Shown here: positions 1 through 15,100 of the stretch, one piece after another | Numbering within the stretch: position 1 is the stretch's first letter | Layout: each line of letters opens with the position of its first letter | Assembly (NCBI RefSeq): GCF_014905175.1 | Contig: NC_057789.1 | Coordinates: forward strand, 6,510,001-6,574,000 | Origin: Aphidius gifuensis | Taxonomy: Eukaryota; Arthropoda; Insecta; Hymenoptera; Braconidae | Length of the DNA: 64,000 bases | Direction of reading: 5' to 3' | The notes under the pieces: generated by a model | Told to the model about the DNA's origin: nothing | Database searches by the model: none | What the model saw: the letters and a program-made list of their open reading frames with translations, nothing else | Made by a program: the position numbers and the translations under genes

Positions 1-3000
1 TAAATTTAACAGTATTTCATGGGAATTTAAAAATCCACAAAACAATATGAAGAAATATTTAATCTTTGCAAATATGGATTGCCTTATCTCATCACTGAAT
101 ATTTTTTATATTTTTATTTTTCATGCTGATGTAAAAGTGTATGTCTAACTTCAGTTTTTGTAGCTGAAAAAAAAAAAAAAAAAATGAAAAATAAAACGGT
201 CAGAGATTTGCCAAATGGGAATATACACTCTCGTTGATTTTCTTGATCTTTTACGACTGGTTTAGCAATAAATTTTGATGCAAACGAGCTAAGATTTTTT
301 TTATCTATTTGAATTATTCATAATTTTGCTGACAGACATGTTTATTATTATTTTTTTATGACTATGAATTTTAGTAGATATATGTCAAGCATTATTTATT
401 TATTTATTTTTCAATTTTCATCAAAATTTTTCAAATCAATTGTCAAATTTGAATTTTCAATAATACAAAAATAACAAATACATACACATATACACAGTAA
501 CAAATATTTGATATTAAAATATAAATAATACTCTATCTTGATTTTCTTTGTCATATTGTCATTTTTATGTATGCCCCAAGTTCTTTAAATATCCAGTTCT
601 TTTGTCTGTATGTCCTAGTTATTTGTTTTTCACAGATCAAACAGCATTTTACTCTATACAAATAATCATTGTAACAATAATAATTCACACTGAAAAATAT
701 GTCATATTGAAGTAATTTGACATATTGACAAATTTTCGATCGATCATATATTTTATATTTTTTTTTTCTTCAACTTGTTTTTGTTGTTATCATCATCATC
801 ACCTCTTCAACAGCCGTCCCATTCGTTGTGTTATTATATTTTTTTTTTCCAAACATACGTGAATGTATGCTTTTTATTTTTTTGAAATGTCGTTTTTAAA
901 TTCCCTCAGTATCCATTAACATATTTATTTAAAAAATAGAATATAAATTGTTAAAAACAATAACGTGAAAAATTTGTGACATGAAAAATTATATTATTAT
1001 TAAAAAAAAAAAATATTATTATCTTGCAAATATTCATAAATAATAAAACAATTGTCAAGTTTTTTTTTTTAAAATACATTTGAATTTATTGATCCAAGTT
1101 CAGGTTGGTGGTGCACAGTTGATAAAATTTTTAATGTTCTTCATGATGCTCCAAATTTTTTGTGTATTTATAAACTTTATTCAGACGTATTAATATTTTG
1201 ACATTGAATTTAATCAATCCAACAACTAGTAGTTATTTTTTTTTTTTTTTTCGTTTTATTAAGGATTCAGACTTGGTTGAATTGTCATTTTATACTTGGA
1301 AGTTTATACTTTACCACTTAGTTCACTACAATCCAATGTATCTGGAATAGACAACGTAAGTAGCTTATAATGCCTCTGTGCTTTTCTCATTTCTCTCACT
1401 GCTTTAACTCCTTCCAGCACAATTCCACCCCCTGGAGTGTAAAGTCAGCATGTGCACCAGTTATTTGTTATCCGAGAAGCAACGGGTGAAATTAGTCGTC
1501 GTTGTGGTGAAACGTGAATCCTTCTCATCTAACTCAGTTTCATACCTGAGTTATACACCAGAGAATTCACAAATGACTTTATTGAAACTAATTTACAATC
1601 ATTAACTATATTACCTAATCACATCATTTTTTTTTTTCTCAAATTTATTTTAAATTTAATAATCAAGAATTACTTGATTTTTTATTTTTTATTTTCTCAA
1701 ATTATCATTATATTTTAAATGTCTCTAGTTTGATCCATAACAAAATTTTGTTTAGTAAGTATAATACTAGAAAAGGTCAGCCCAAGGTGTTCTCAAATTG
1801 CTTGGTACTTTGTAACCATTTCTGGTTTCACAGTTGCATCGTGTTTCAGTACCAAGTCTCTCTATATATATACCTTCACATACTTTTGCTTGTTGTAGAA
1901 AGCACCAAAACTTCAGTACCTAAAATTATTGATATATACATGTATATAATAGATATAATGATAACATCATATAATTCAGTTTTGTAAGTGAGACTATTAT
2001 GTAAAGAAAAGGGATAGACAAAACAAGGAAAGAAGATTCAGGCTTACAGATATTGGAGGACAGTTTCTGTCTTCCGTTTCTACCATGGCTCTTTTTGAAC
2101 AATAGCTAATAAATAGCCAAGGGCTAAGCTACATCGTAGAATCACCAATGTATCCACAATGTCTTTTAAAATCCTCCCGACAAAACTCATCCCGATTATC
2201 GAAAATTTATGATACACACTAGATTCTTGACTTTTCACAAATTCAAGTCTAAAATTAAATCAATTTAATATATTTTTGATTATTTTTCAATTTTGAACTA
2301 ATAACTTTTTCAATTCTCCAGTGGTTTGGATATATAGCAAAATTGTCAAATTATATTTTCATTATATAAACAATTAAATTTAAATATTAATATACATAAA
2401 TATTTAAATATCTTATTCATAAAATAACAGTTAAAAGTTATCATGATACTTGAAAAGTTTGATTGTTCTTCTAATGACTATTAAATTATTGATGAGCAAT
2501 ATAAAAATTAGATATTCAATGAATATCTAAGCTCTGTCAAAACTAAAATCGATTATTCAGATAAAATATATAATTGATGATTAACCCTAATAATAAATCA
2601 CTTGTCAAGTTCCTTATTGCAATTATCGTTTGATGATTATGAAATAGACACGCCCATGTGTATCACCAAATATGTACCCCATGATAGTTATATAGCTTTA
2701 GTGTATGTATACAGAGGATATCCTTTGTCCAGCTGTGAATAGATATATTAACTGGCGTTAAGGCTTTGTTCATATATAGTATAGTCGTAGGTATTATCCT
2801 CCAAGAATCCATTTCAGTGTTGCGACCTGTCTACTAAAAGAAAAAAAAAATATATATCTGACATTTTTATATCTTCTTATATATAAGGTTTCTTGAAGCT
2901 TAAAAAAATTGAATTCAGTTTATTATTTTGATTGAATTATTTCATAGTTTGTAGCTAATTATATATTGACTTGAATTTTTCATTAGGATTTTTTTTTTGA

Positions 3001-6000
3001 ATTGAATTTATTTCTGTAGAAAGAGAAGCCCTTGCTGGTCTTTTGAAAAGTTACAATGTCCACAATTATATATCAATTATTTTCATACAAAATTTATCAA
3101 ATGCTCTGTACAATGCTGTACAGTCTATGTGTACTTGCAAAATTGGAAAAAATTTTATTGTATATAGAAAAAGAATTGCTGTAATTTCATTTATTGTTTC
3201 ATTTATTATTATTTTTTTTTATTTTTATATATTTATTTACATATGATGTATTCCTTAAAAGTTGTCATGCGAGGAAATCATTTATATTTATAGTATAATG
3301 CAGTCATAGATAAACCGTGAATAGCTGTATTCTGAATGCAAACAGGCGTGTTACAACCCATGTGTTCACGACACGCGCACAAGCATGTGAACATGGCTTG
3401 TCAAGTCATTTACTATGAAGGACCTCGTTCGACCGTTGGTCTGTCTGTTTGACTATGTGTATATATCTATAAATATATATCTGTAAATTGTGTTACTGGA
3501 ATTTGGTGACTAGCATGACCATTTTCACACTCAAATAAATTGCTCTTTTGCTATTGGTGTTTTCAATACATTAATACATTGCCCAACTGTATGGAAAAAA
3601 ATTATTTTTTTGCATTTTTAAACAAACATGTTTGAAAAAAAAAATAAAAAATGAAAATTTCGTGATATGCAACAGCACGGCTATTAGAAAGTAGCAAGTG
3701 TAATATTTCTATACATTATCCAAGAAAGTTGAGTACAGCAGCATGCCATCTTCGAAGTTTGTTGTTAGTCGACCCTGTTTACGACAGCACACTGGGCGCG
3801 CCAGTCTGAGTAACAAGAAACCCTGTAAATAAAAAAGTCCTATTTTTTTTATTTCTCAGCTTTTTCTTACTTTTATCAGTTCCATATTTCTTATGAAATA
3901 TATATTAAAAAAATTGAGTAAACAATTTTTTTTTTTATTTCAAGTTTATTGTTGGATTTCTTTTACGAAAAATTTTGATGATTTGATGAAAGATTTTGTA
4001 CGGAGATTTTATTAAAAATATTTTCAACAAAAAAAAAAATTTAATTTACACGTCTGCAGATAGAATTTTTTGTTTAAATAAAATTACACTGAACGAGAAA
4101 ATATTTTCGTTTTTTTAAATTAATTTTCAAAAAGTATTTTTGCTTTTTTTATCAATCACTAGTAAAAAAATTTTCCTATATATAAAAATTATTCTTTGCT
4201 CTATAGAGTTTCAAAAGAAGCTTTTTTTTCAGCCTAAAACGAAGTATGTATGTTGTTTTTTTTTTTTTAAGCGCTAGAGCATTGCTTTTTTTTGGTGATG
4301 AATTCAATACTTTGTTGGAGGCTTGTGGCTCTTCCATCTACGTATAAAAATACGAGATGTTATGAAATGGAAAATTTTTCAAGTATTATGATGAAAATTT
4401 TGTCGAATGGTTGAAGTGCGGTCTCGTGTTTCCAAACGTATGCTGACGGTTATATATATAAAGTATACTTAAAAAGTAAATGTAAGAAAAGTGCAAGAAA
4501 GATTCAAGTGCCTGAGGAAAATAAAACTGATTCCATATTTTTAGTAAAACTTTTCAAGTATTTTTTTTTATTCTTTTTATATATATATCTTGAGGCTAAA
4601 ATACTGTATTGGTAATAAAATAACCAAGATAAATATAGGATTCATTTTTAATTTTTCATTGGGCATGATAAAATATTTATACTTTGTTCAATGAGCTATA
4701 TAATTATAGCAGGTACTTGCCGCTTGTAAGACTTTGTAGATATCTATTCAAGAGTATTGATTTCCATTCCATCTCATTCTTTTGAACTCAACGAAGTTTC
4801 TTTTTTTTTTTTTTCGTCACTTGTCATAAGCAAGTATTACTTGAATGATAAATGACTGCTATTTTTTGCTGATATCTTTTTAAATTTTAAATGTTAAATT
4901 TCCCTAAGACTTTTTGATTAATTTTTTTTCCAATGAAAGCTCTGATTTGTCTATAAACTTGACAAACAAAACTTGAAAAATATTTTTATTTTAAAATTTA
5001 ACGTATTACCTGTATACAATAAAATAAAAGTAAAAAAAAAAATTTTATAGTAATGTGTTAAAGTACTATGTGGTGTAACTGCATGAGTTTTCTACATTTA
5101 TGATTTTTATTTTTATTTCTTATATCGTGGTGGCGGTGGTTATATTATTTTCTTGTTGAAAAAATTTTCTACTTGTTCGATGCCCTTTTTCGATTGTAAA
5201 ATATACTTGCTTATAAAACATATACAAAGTATATAAAAATTCAAGAGGTAAGAAGGTGTATTGGTTTCAATGTTTTCACATATAAAAGTGCACTTTTTCA
5301 TCGTTGTAAATTTTTTTTTTTTGTCAGTACTATCTTCTCATAACTGCAGTATATGTACAACACCCACTGCTGCGACAATTTTTCGAAACATCAATATCCA
5401 TGTATATTTTTTATTTTTATTACAATACACTCATTCACATTTTATACGAAAATTGTTTTTTGTATAAAATATACATGGATGAATATGGTTATTATTTTTT
5501 ATTTTTTTTTTTTCAAATAGTAACACGGTAAAATAAATTTGATTAAAAAATAACAAAACAGTTATTATCTATCTTTGATTATATATGACAATAATCCTCC
5601 CAACCATTGTCGTTAAAATGTATAGATACATAAAGAAAAAATAAGCACAAAAGCTTTTCAAGATTGTAGTTAAAGCAAAAAACGTATAAAAACAAAAAAA
5701 AAAAAAAGAAAGAATAAAAGTACTGATTTATTTGTTTACCAATGTCGAGAAATCCTTTTACAAAGTAAAATGGTGTGGTTAATATTAAACCAGACAAAAA
5801 ACCTCCTTCCTAATTTATGTTTAACGTAGATTAATTTACAAGATTAATATGCGTATTTATATACTTTACGACTTTTTTAACTCTCAATATTTTTATATAA
5901 ATCATACATCTATTGGAGAAATTTTTTTTTTCTTACCAAGAAATAACTCACCATTTGTAAATTATTTTACTATTATTTTTTCAATTTAAAAAGTCGATAT

Positions 6001-7780
6001 AAATATTTAAATAAATGAATATTTGAATAAAAAATATCTAAAAGTAATTGAAAGTTGAAAAAAAAAATACAGTTGTTGATTTAGATAATTAAATATTTCT
6101 AAAATAAATTGCAATAATATATGTATAATTAATTGTGATGTATCTTTGAGTCTCATCTTATTTTTTTTTTTTTTTTTGAGTATCATGTTATTTCAAACGC
6201 TGGAATGATATCTCAATCGAGAATTTGGTATTCCAGAGAGGATAGAAACTAGTAGAATATTTCCATTAATGGTAAACCACAAACAGTTTCACACGCCTTG
6301 CACTTGGATCTCATCCAAGATCCTAGAATAATTGAAGTGTAGTCAATATGCTGTGTAGATATCTGCTACATATACACCTCCAATTAATTTCATTATAATT
6401 TAGTGTATACTCTCCTTAATTTATTTCTTTGATTGAGTTGAAAAAAAAAAAAACTTCCTCTGTATACATGATATATTTTTTTTTTTATTTTTTTTTTTTT
6501 TCGTTTATTAATAATATAGTGAATAGAACCATTTTTTTAAAATAATAATAAGCAATTAAAATCTTTTTTAAAATACATGACAATTATTATTATCAAATAA
6601 ATTTACTAAAACTTCATTATATGTTTATTTTGTCTATAAATATAAATGAATCGTTTGCTAGTCAATTGATAAAAATCATCCAACATTTTTTTCTTCTTTT
6701 TTTGTTAAAGAATACCCAACAAATTTTTTTTTAACTGGATATATTGAATTTTTTTTTCAAAATTGTATTACTTGTTTTGTGTTAATTAGAATTTTATTTT
6801 TATTTTTATATAATAATTTTCTAAGATAATTTTTCTATATATATTTGTAAGAATATTTGTTTTTTAAATATTTTTATAAACAAAAATTTAAATTTTAAAA
6901 ATAATATAAGACTCATTGAAATACCCGATATCAAATCAACCCAACACACGTTTTAATTACCGAATTAAATTTTTTAAATATTACCTTGGAGAAATACAGG
7001 TTTCATCAAGTTTTATCAATTTTTTTTCATTACTATTTAATAATTTATTAGGATTGAGATTTGTGTGTTTATATTTTAATTAGACACTAGATTATAATTT
7101 TTTTTTTTTTACTTGCCAATTTATTTAAAATTATTATTTATCGTTGTGATTTTTTTTTATAATTTAAGTTGGATTTTTTTGGTCCGGTGCGAAGATATCA
7201 AGTCAATGAGTTTTTTTTTTATACGAACATTAATTTTCGAACACGATTATATAATTAACAATTGTAGGCACATCAACAGTTTCATTTGTTTCAACGATTT
7301 TGCAAATATTTTTTTTCTTTGTCGTAGTTGGCATTGTGTAGTGTTTGTTTTTTTTTTTTTTTTTTGGCAGCTATATTATCCATGATTGTTATAAATTTAT
7401 TATTATATTAATTGTAATATCACTGGAAATAGAAAAAAAAAAATTAAATAAAACAAACAAACAATAAAATACAGATAAAATTTGTTAAAATTAACTTTTA
7501 AGTTTTATTCCTTTTTTTTTGTTATTTATTTGGATTGTGATTTTTTTATTTATATTATTTTTCAACTACATTATACGACTATATCTGAAGTTATAATCTA
7601 AATTTGAAAGTGACATTGCCTGAGGAGATATGACAATTTTCAAATACAAACAGAACAAAATGATGCACGAGGATTTTATTGTATGATGGCCTTGATATTA
7701 AATCGTTGTGTATTATTTCTATATTTTTAAAAGATATATAATATTTATTTACATGTATATTCTTTGTGTTTTTGTTTCAG
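1..7780. other. Gene-poor AT-rich left flank
   Basis: This stretch holds long A/T homopolymers, TATA-type simple repeats and short open frames rich in F, I, K, N and Y, as expected by chance at this composition. No convincing multi-exon gene was found. Islands of more balanced composition at about 1340-1560, 2040-2200, 2640-2850, 3290-3450 and 3670-3830 could be isolated exons or regulatory elements. It may be intergenic DNA or a long intron of a gene centred outside the window. Confidence 0.6.
2048..2086 (-). other. Possible isolated first coding exon (13 codons)
   Basis: On the minus strand an ATG at 2086 opens a short frame reading MVETEDRNCPPIS. It ends exactly at a strong GTAAGC donor (intron side 2047-2042). 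Composition is clearly less AT-rich than the surroundings. No matching downstream exon in the right phase was proven; an open minus-strand segment at about 1308-1435 after a CTCCAG acceptor is out of phase with it. This could be a true first exon, a 5' UTR exon or chance. Confidence 0.2.
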
Positions 7781-7946
7781 ATGAAATAAAAAATTTATTT
7801 CAAACATAATGAGAAATTTGTCTTTGCCTGGAGCATTGGTGATGTTATACCGATATGTAGATTTTACGTTGCTTGTATCAAGCTAAATATTTGTTTTCAC
7901 AAGAACAAAAACATGAAGTTAAAAATCATCTTACCCAACAAGAAAG
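7781..7946 (+). other. Exon-like segment with strong splice signals
   Basis: A T-rich tract followed by TTTCAG ends at 7780, and a GTAAGC donor follows at 7947, so 166 nt are bounded by good splice sites on the plus strand. Inside are a 25-codon frame (from about 7810) and then an ATG at 7913 (MKLKIILPNKK) that stays open into the donor in phase 1. This could be a 5' UTR exon, or the first coding exon, of a plus-strand transcript or lncRNA. No homology was recognised. Confidence 0.3.
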
Positions 7947-8896
7947 GTAAGCAAAATATCCTTTCTTTTTTTCTTTAATATTAATTTTTAAATATTTGTT
8001 ATAATATTTTCTCATATATCCGATAACGAAGACTCGAAGAATTTCAACTAAAAAAATATTACTCAAAAAATAAAACATAAATTTAATATTAAAATTTAAA
8101 GAAAAAAAAAAAAGATGACCAGAATAAATAAAGTGCAAATAATAAATACCAATAGAAAAAAGGAAAAAATTATAATAATAATTTTAAAAACATTTAGAAA
8201 TTTTATAAACTAATCTACTTGTGTAATTTTTTAAAATTTTTATATTGCTCTCAAAAGTCTTAATTTGGTCTAATATCATTATCTACATCGATATCAATTG
8301 ACCCGATTTTTTTAAGGTGCATAAATGAGTTTCTACAATAAGTACTTTTTGACAAAATGACATATACGCTCAAATGAATATCTAATTTTTATTTTTTTTA
8401 ATTATTATTATTATAATAAAAATAATAATATATTATCTTTTTATTAAAATATCAGACAACTAAAGAATGAAAAAAAAAACAAAAAAAGTATATATATAGT
8501 ATTGAATCACATCTTCAATGTCATTCTCCGGGGTTTCCTAATTTTTTTTTTTCAACTAACAATCAAAACTAAACATGCAACCTAAATAACTATAACGTAA
8601 AGGTTAGCATGCCATTTCTAGATGAATCAAGCCACATTGTATATTATCAGCCATTTTTTAGTTAATATTTTTCAAAAATTCATCATTTACTCATTTTAAT
8701 TTTTATTATATATATGTATGTATAATAATAATATACACATAATGAGTTGGATAAAAAAAAAAAAAAAACAACAAAAAGTTATATTTTAAAAGTTCCCGGT
8801 GCTCCATTAATTAAGTTTTAAGTCATACATCAAAATTGCTCATTTAAACACCTACACATCCAATTTTAAATGCGCAAACTAATAACTTAACTAAAC

Positions 8897-8902
8897 TTTA
8901 TT
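8897..8902 (-). terminator. Candidate poly(A) signal for the ABCB gene
   Basis: AATAAA on the minus strand about 210 nt after the ABCB stop codon. In DNA this AT-rich such hexamers are common, so the assignment is positional only. Confidence 0.3.
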
Positions 8903-9109
8903 ATTAATATTATTATGATTATTAATATTATTATTAATTACTATAATTTTATCGTGAATATAATTTTCATTATTTATATTGATAAACAATTGAACACCTT
9001 TCCTCTCAAAAGACAAAACAAAAAAAAAAAAAAAAATGAAAATGAAAATAAACATGAAAAAAGAAAAAAAGAAAATTTATATATTTTGGGGCTCCGAGAA
9101 CTTGGTAAT

Positions 9110-12100
9110 TTACTCCATGGCAGCTTCTTGAAGAGCATGAAGATGAGCATATAGACCATCGGCAGCAATAAGATCATCATGAGTACCCATTTCAGCAACT
9201 TCACCTTTTTCAAGAACACAAATGACGTCAGCGTTTCTAATGGTGGCAAGACGATGAGCTATAGTGATGCAAGTTCTTCCTTCCATAGCTTTATCCAAAG
9301 CTGCTTGAACAATCTATTGTAATTTGAAAAAAAGAAGAAAAAAAATGAGAAAAAATAATATATAAAACTATATTTATACAACAGACTTAATAAAATAATT
9401 TGATATTGAATTAGTTTGAGAGTTTAGTAACAGATTGCAATATAAAAAAGAACAAAAATATATATGTGGTTAATCGAGTGTTTCAAGTATTTTTTCGAGT
9501 AAAAAAAATGGATTGAAGGATGGCTTGTTTTTACATAATTGATTATACTGTGAGTTTGTTTTTAAACATGAAAAAAAAAAAAAAAAAAAAAGTTAAGAAA
9601 GTAGAAGAAAATCTTACTTTTTCACTTTGAGTGTCAAGAGCAGATGTTGCCTCGTCAAGTAACAATATACGTGGATTTCTAACCAGAGCACGAGCAATAG
9701 CAATACGTTGTTTTTGTCCACCTGATAACTGTGTTCCTTTGCTTCCAAGCCTTGTATCGTAGCCCTATTTTTTTTATGAAAAAAGAAACAACAAATAGAG
9801 CCACAAAAAAATTAATAATAATGTTAACTTTCAATTTAAAAAATTAATTAACTTACAAGAGGTAAAGAGCTGACAAAACTATGGATGTTAGATTTTTTAG
9901 CTGCTTCAATAATTTCTTCCATTGTAACAGTACGATTATTATCACCATATGCAATATTTTCAGCAATTGTACGATCAAATAAAACAGGTTCTTGACCAAC
10001 AACACCAAGTTGACATCTTAAAGAAGCAAGTGATACAGATGATATATCACGTCTATCCATTGTAACAGTACCTGACAATGGATCATAAAGTCTTTGAAGT
10101 AACTGTATACAAGTTGATTTACCACATCCACTTTGACCAACAAGTGCAACCATTTGACCAGGTTTAACAATTAAATTAAGACCACGTAAAATTTGTGATT
10201 CTGTACGAGTTGGATAATGAAATTCAACTTTTGAAAATTGTATTAAACCATCGGCTTTCCAATTTTTATCTTTTTCATCTAATTCTGGTGGTGTTGTTAT
10301 TTCTGGTACACGATCAAGTAATCTAAATATTCTTCCAGCAGATATTTTAGCTGTATTAAAATTTGGAGCAAAAGCAAGTGCCTGACCAAGCATCCAAGAA
10401 CCAAATATAAGAGCTTCAGAAACCTTAATTACATCTTGATAACTTAAACCTTCTCTTGCCACAAGATAACCACCGTAATAAAGACTAAGAGCATAACCAA
10501 AGTATGGTGTAGTTTGACCACAAGAAAATACAAGACCACGTAAACGATTTCTAGTTCTAGTTGCTTGTGCAACATGTGCAAGTTCAACACAATAACGATC
10601 TAAAAATGCACCTTCTTTACCTAAACTTGCAACAGTTCGTATATTTGATATTGCCTCAACTGCAATTCTTGTTGCTGCTTCCATTTTCTTTTTTTCTTGC
10701 ATTCCTTGACCACCCATTATTCTTGCTTCAAAAAATACAGCTCCCAATACCAATGGAATTGATAAAACAGATACAAGTGTCATTTTCCATGTGTAATACA
10801 TTGACACACCAATTCCCAAAACAAGAGTTGAAAGTGCTTGAAGAATTGAACCAACTCTACTTCCTGTTGCACCTTGAACTGCTGATGCATCTGATGATAA
10901 TCTTGCACAAAGTGCACCAACACTATTACTATCCTCATCATACCAACCCATTTCTTGTTTTAACATTGCACCAAATGTCATTGTTCTTAAACGAGCAGTC
11001 ATTCTTACACCAGCTAAACCAAACATATACATTTGTAAGAAAGTACCAATTCCAGTAACAACACCAACCACAATAAAGAGTATAGAAAAGTTGATTGTTT
11101 CTCGCATTACTTCTTCTGGATCTTGTAAACCTAATACATAATAAACTTCACCAAATAATACAGCAAATGCTGGAAATGAAGCACCAACAACTGCTGCTGC
11201 AAGACAACCGACTAAATTAAATGGCCACTCTGGTTTATTTAAATCAAATATTCTTTTCATTGGAACATCATATGGTTTTTCATGTACTTCTAATTCATCA
11301 TCAGATGTTGTTGATCCACCAGCCAATGATAAACGATGTGAATGCATTGAAAGAGTTGAAAATTGTTTTTTTAATGGTGGTTTAACTTTTGGTTTTGCTG
11401 CTGTTACAGTTTTAGCAACTGATGCAGTTACTTTGGCTTTAGCTGTTGCACTAGCATCAGCAGATACAAGAGCATGATAATGTTGTTCTAAAGCAAGTAA
11501 TTCTTCATGAGTACCCATTTCTGCTACTTGACCGTCTTTAATAAAAACAATTCTATCGGCATTTGTAATTGTTGAAAGTCGATGGGTAACAATAACAGTT
11601 GTTCTACCCTTTGATGCAGCATCAAGTGCACGTTGAACTGTTGCTTCACTATGAAGATCTAATGCTGATGTTGCTTCATCAAGTAATAATATTGCTGGTC
11701 GTCTAACTAAAGCACGAGCAATAGCAATTCTTTGTTTTTGTCCACCAGATAATTGTGAACCTCTTTCACCAACTGGACTATCGTAACCCTAAAATTTATA
11801 CATATACATATGATATAATATTTGTATTTAATTTTTATATATCAAATTAAAAGAATTTATTGATGTTTAAATTATTACCTCGGGCAATTTGCTAATAAAG
11901 TCATGTGCATTAGCTTCCTTTGCAGCTTTAATCATTTCTTCTTCTGTAACGCTGTCATTGCCATAACGAATATTTTCACGTATAGTTGTATCAAAAAGAA
12001 CTGGCTCTTGGCCTACTAATCCGATATGTGATCGCATCCATGAAACATTTAGTTTTGATATATCAACGCTATCCAAGAAAACCTAAAATAAAATATATAC

Positions 12101-15100
12101 GTATATTAAATTATATAATATCATTAAAATTAAAAGCATAAATAATGCCAACTTCACTAATAAGAATAATAAAAAAAAAAAACTTACTTGTCCTTGTAAT
12201 GGATCATAAAGACGTTGAATAAGTTGTAAACAAGTAGATTTTCCACAACCTGAACCACCAACAAGTGCCACTGTCTCACCATGTTTAATTTTTAAATTTA
12301 ATCCTTGTAAAACTTTAACATCTTTTCGTGCCGGATACTTAAAATGTACATCCTTAAACTCTATATCACCCGTAACTTTTTCGAGTTTTTGACCTTCTGT
12401 ACTGAGACTATCGATTGTTGGTACACGATCTAGCACTTGAAATACAGCAGCTGCTGATCCACGTGCAACAGCAAATGCTTCAAGATGTGGTGATGTTAAT
12501 CCCATATTTTGGGCACCAGCAAGAACACCAAAAAACACAATAACAAGAACAGCTGGTGTATATTCTTTTTCTGGTTTTGCACGATCTTCAAGAATTAATG
12601 TTACACCATACCAAAATGCCAATGCATAACTGAGATAAATAATAAACCACATAACACCACCACCAACACCTGACCATAGACCTCTTTTTATTCCTGTTTT
12701 TTCAGCTGGTGCAAGTTTTCTAGTATATCTATCAACTTCAACTTTTTCACCACCAAAAGCAATGACTGTTCTTATTGCTCCCAATACTTCCTCAGCAACA
12801 GTTCCAGCTTGACCATAGGCCGTTAATTCAAGGGCAGTTAAAGAGCTTTGTACTTTAGCTACAATTGCTGTTGCAATAACAATAATTGGTGCACAACTTA
12901 ATACTACAAGTGTCAATTTCCATCCATAAATAAATGATATGATTATTGATGAAATAAATGAGACCATTAAATACGTAAAAATTCCCAATTTTTCGCCAAT
13001 TCCTTCTTTCATTTTATCTAAATCCTCGGTAATTCTACTGGCAAAATTAGTTGATGTATTGGTATCATACCAGCTCATATCTTGTCTCAAAACTGCTCTT
13101 AAAAACATTCTTCGTACTCTAGCAATTTGTCGGAATGCAGCAACGTTGAGTAAATCAACAGCAAAAATGGCAAAAAAAAATTGTAATGTTGATAATGCAA
13201 CACATGATACACCAAAAGCTACTGAATCTTCATAAAGTGCATCCATACGTTCGGCATAAGTTGCATTTGGTCCTCTGTTAATAATATATCATTGCAAAAT
13301 CATAAATATTTTTTAATATTAAATTTAAAAAAAAAAAAAAATAATATAACTGTGTTAATTTTAGAAATATTTTAAATATAACTTACAAGACTTTTCCACC
13401 GCCAAACCATGCCATGATGAGTGTTGGTGTGCTCGTTTGGTTAACCATATTTCGATCTACTAGTAATGTTGTAAATTCACCATATTGTATTGTTGATATT
13501 GGAATACAGAGACCCGTCAAGGTCCCCATCACCAGACCTCCGAGCACATACATCAACTCACCGAATGTCGCAAATCGAAACTAAAATGAAAATAATTTTT
13601 TTTCAAAATAATAAAATTGATAAAAAATTAACAATTATATTTTAATGTTACTTACGAGTTTGTGATAAGGCACGGGTGGAAGGGAAGGTGGTTGTGGAAC
13701 TGGTTTTTCTTCCTCTTTGACCTGAGGTGGTATAAATTCCCTGTTGACAAAAAAATTGAAATTAATCACTGAAAATCATGTCAATAAATACGTAATTAAA
13801 TTACGAATTTTATTATTTTTTAAATATATATAGTTATGTTCAATGTCACTCTGATAATTTCTGCAACGTAAAATTTCTCATTTGATTTCCATATCATGAG
13901 TTTGAGTTTCTTATTTTGTTATTCATTCATTTTTTTTCTTGTCCGTTTATTTATTTATTTCTAATCTTTTTTATTGAATGAAATTTATTTATTTTTTTTC
14001 TAAATATACATGTATATATATGTATGCACATACATAGATATAATATACATATATATACATATATTAAATTATTAATTCTGCCTTTTTCGTACACTGGTTC
14101 ATCCTCTTCCGATAGCATATATTCAGTTTCCTTCTTATCCTTCGCCCTGTCTTCTGGTGGGTCTGCAAATTAAATAGGAACCATACTCACATGCTCATCA
14201 ATTTTTTAAAATTGATTTTTTTTTTTTCATCATTTTATATTAAAATAATCAAGCAGTATGTTGATTATTTAATTTATGTTTATAAGGAAACGCCTAAATT
14301 AATAAAATAAAAGTGAAAATTATATTGAAAAAAAAATAAAAATAATAAATTTCAATAGATGTACAGTTCAAAGAGTCTTATTTTCAAGTTTTTTCATATA
14401 AATGAAAAAACTTTGATCAATTTAATATAAAGAATAAAAAGACTTTATATATAAAATAATGAATAATTAAACAACAGAGTTTATATTTAATTTGAAAAGC
14501 ATGAAAGTAAAACGAAAAACCAATTGTGACTCTGTCAATTGATTCGAGTTTAAGATCTTTTATTCTTTAACAGACTCTTTTTTTCGTTTAATTCTTTTTT
14601 TTTTTTTTTCAAGCTATATAGATATTTTTTTTATTTTTTCTATTTGTAATATATATGTATATATATTTTATACCGTTCAGAAACACAAACTTAGAGTCTG
14701 AAGTAATTCCCCAGTGAGGGGAATTAAAAGATAGAAGAGAGAGAAAATAATATATAGAGCTTTCCATTAAACAGTATAATTGATGTTAGTAAAACTTTAT
14801 AACTCCAAATCTACGATCGACAGACAAACTCGTAAGGGTAAAAAAGATGGAAAAACAAATGATATTAATATCGTTTATAGTATCATTAAATTATTCAAGT
14901 CTAAAAACTTTCAATTGTTATATAAGTCAAATTAGGTGTAACACATAAAATCTAATATAGTTAGTATATTAAATTCTTGAAGTATCATCAATTAGATAAC
15001 TCACAAATAAAATATTTATATAAAAAAAAAAACAATATAATCAAGCCCTTGAAGATATATACTTTCTTCTTTAATTTATATAAAAAATATCAAATAATTT

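Noticed and set aside
7113..7385. 90-codon plus-strand frame
   Set aside because: Composed of F, I and N runs from T homopolymers; no splice signals and no ATG with context.
8974..9249. 91-codon minus-strand open frame
   Set aside because: It overlaps the last ABCB exon in another frame and continues into a homopolymer tract.
10561..11058. 165-codon plus-strand open frame
   Set aside because: It lies antisense to ABCB TMD2 coding sequence and is a Q/L/H-rich shadow of the real gene.
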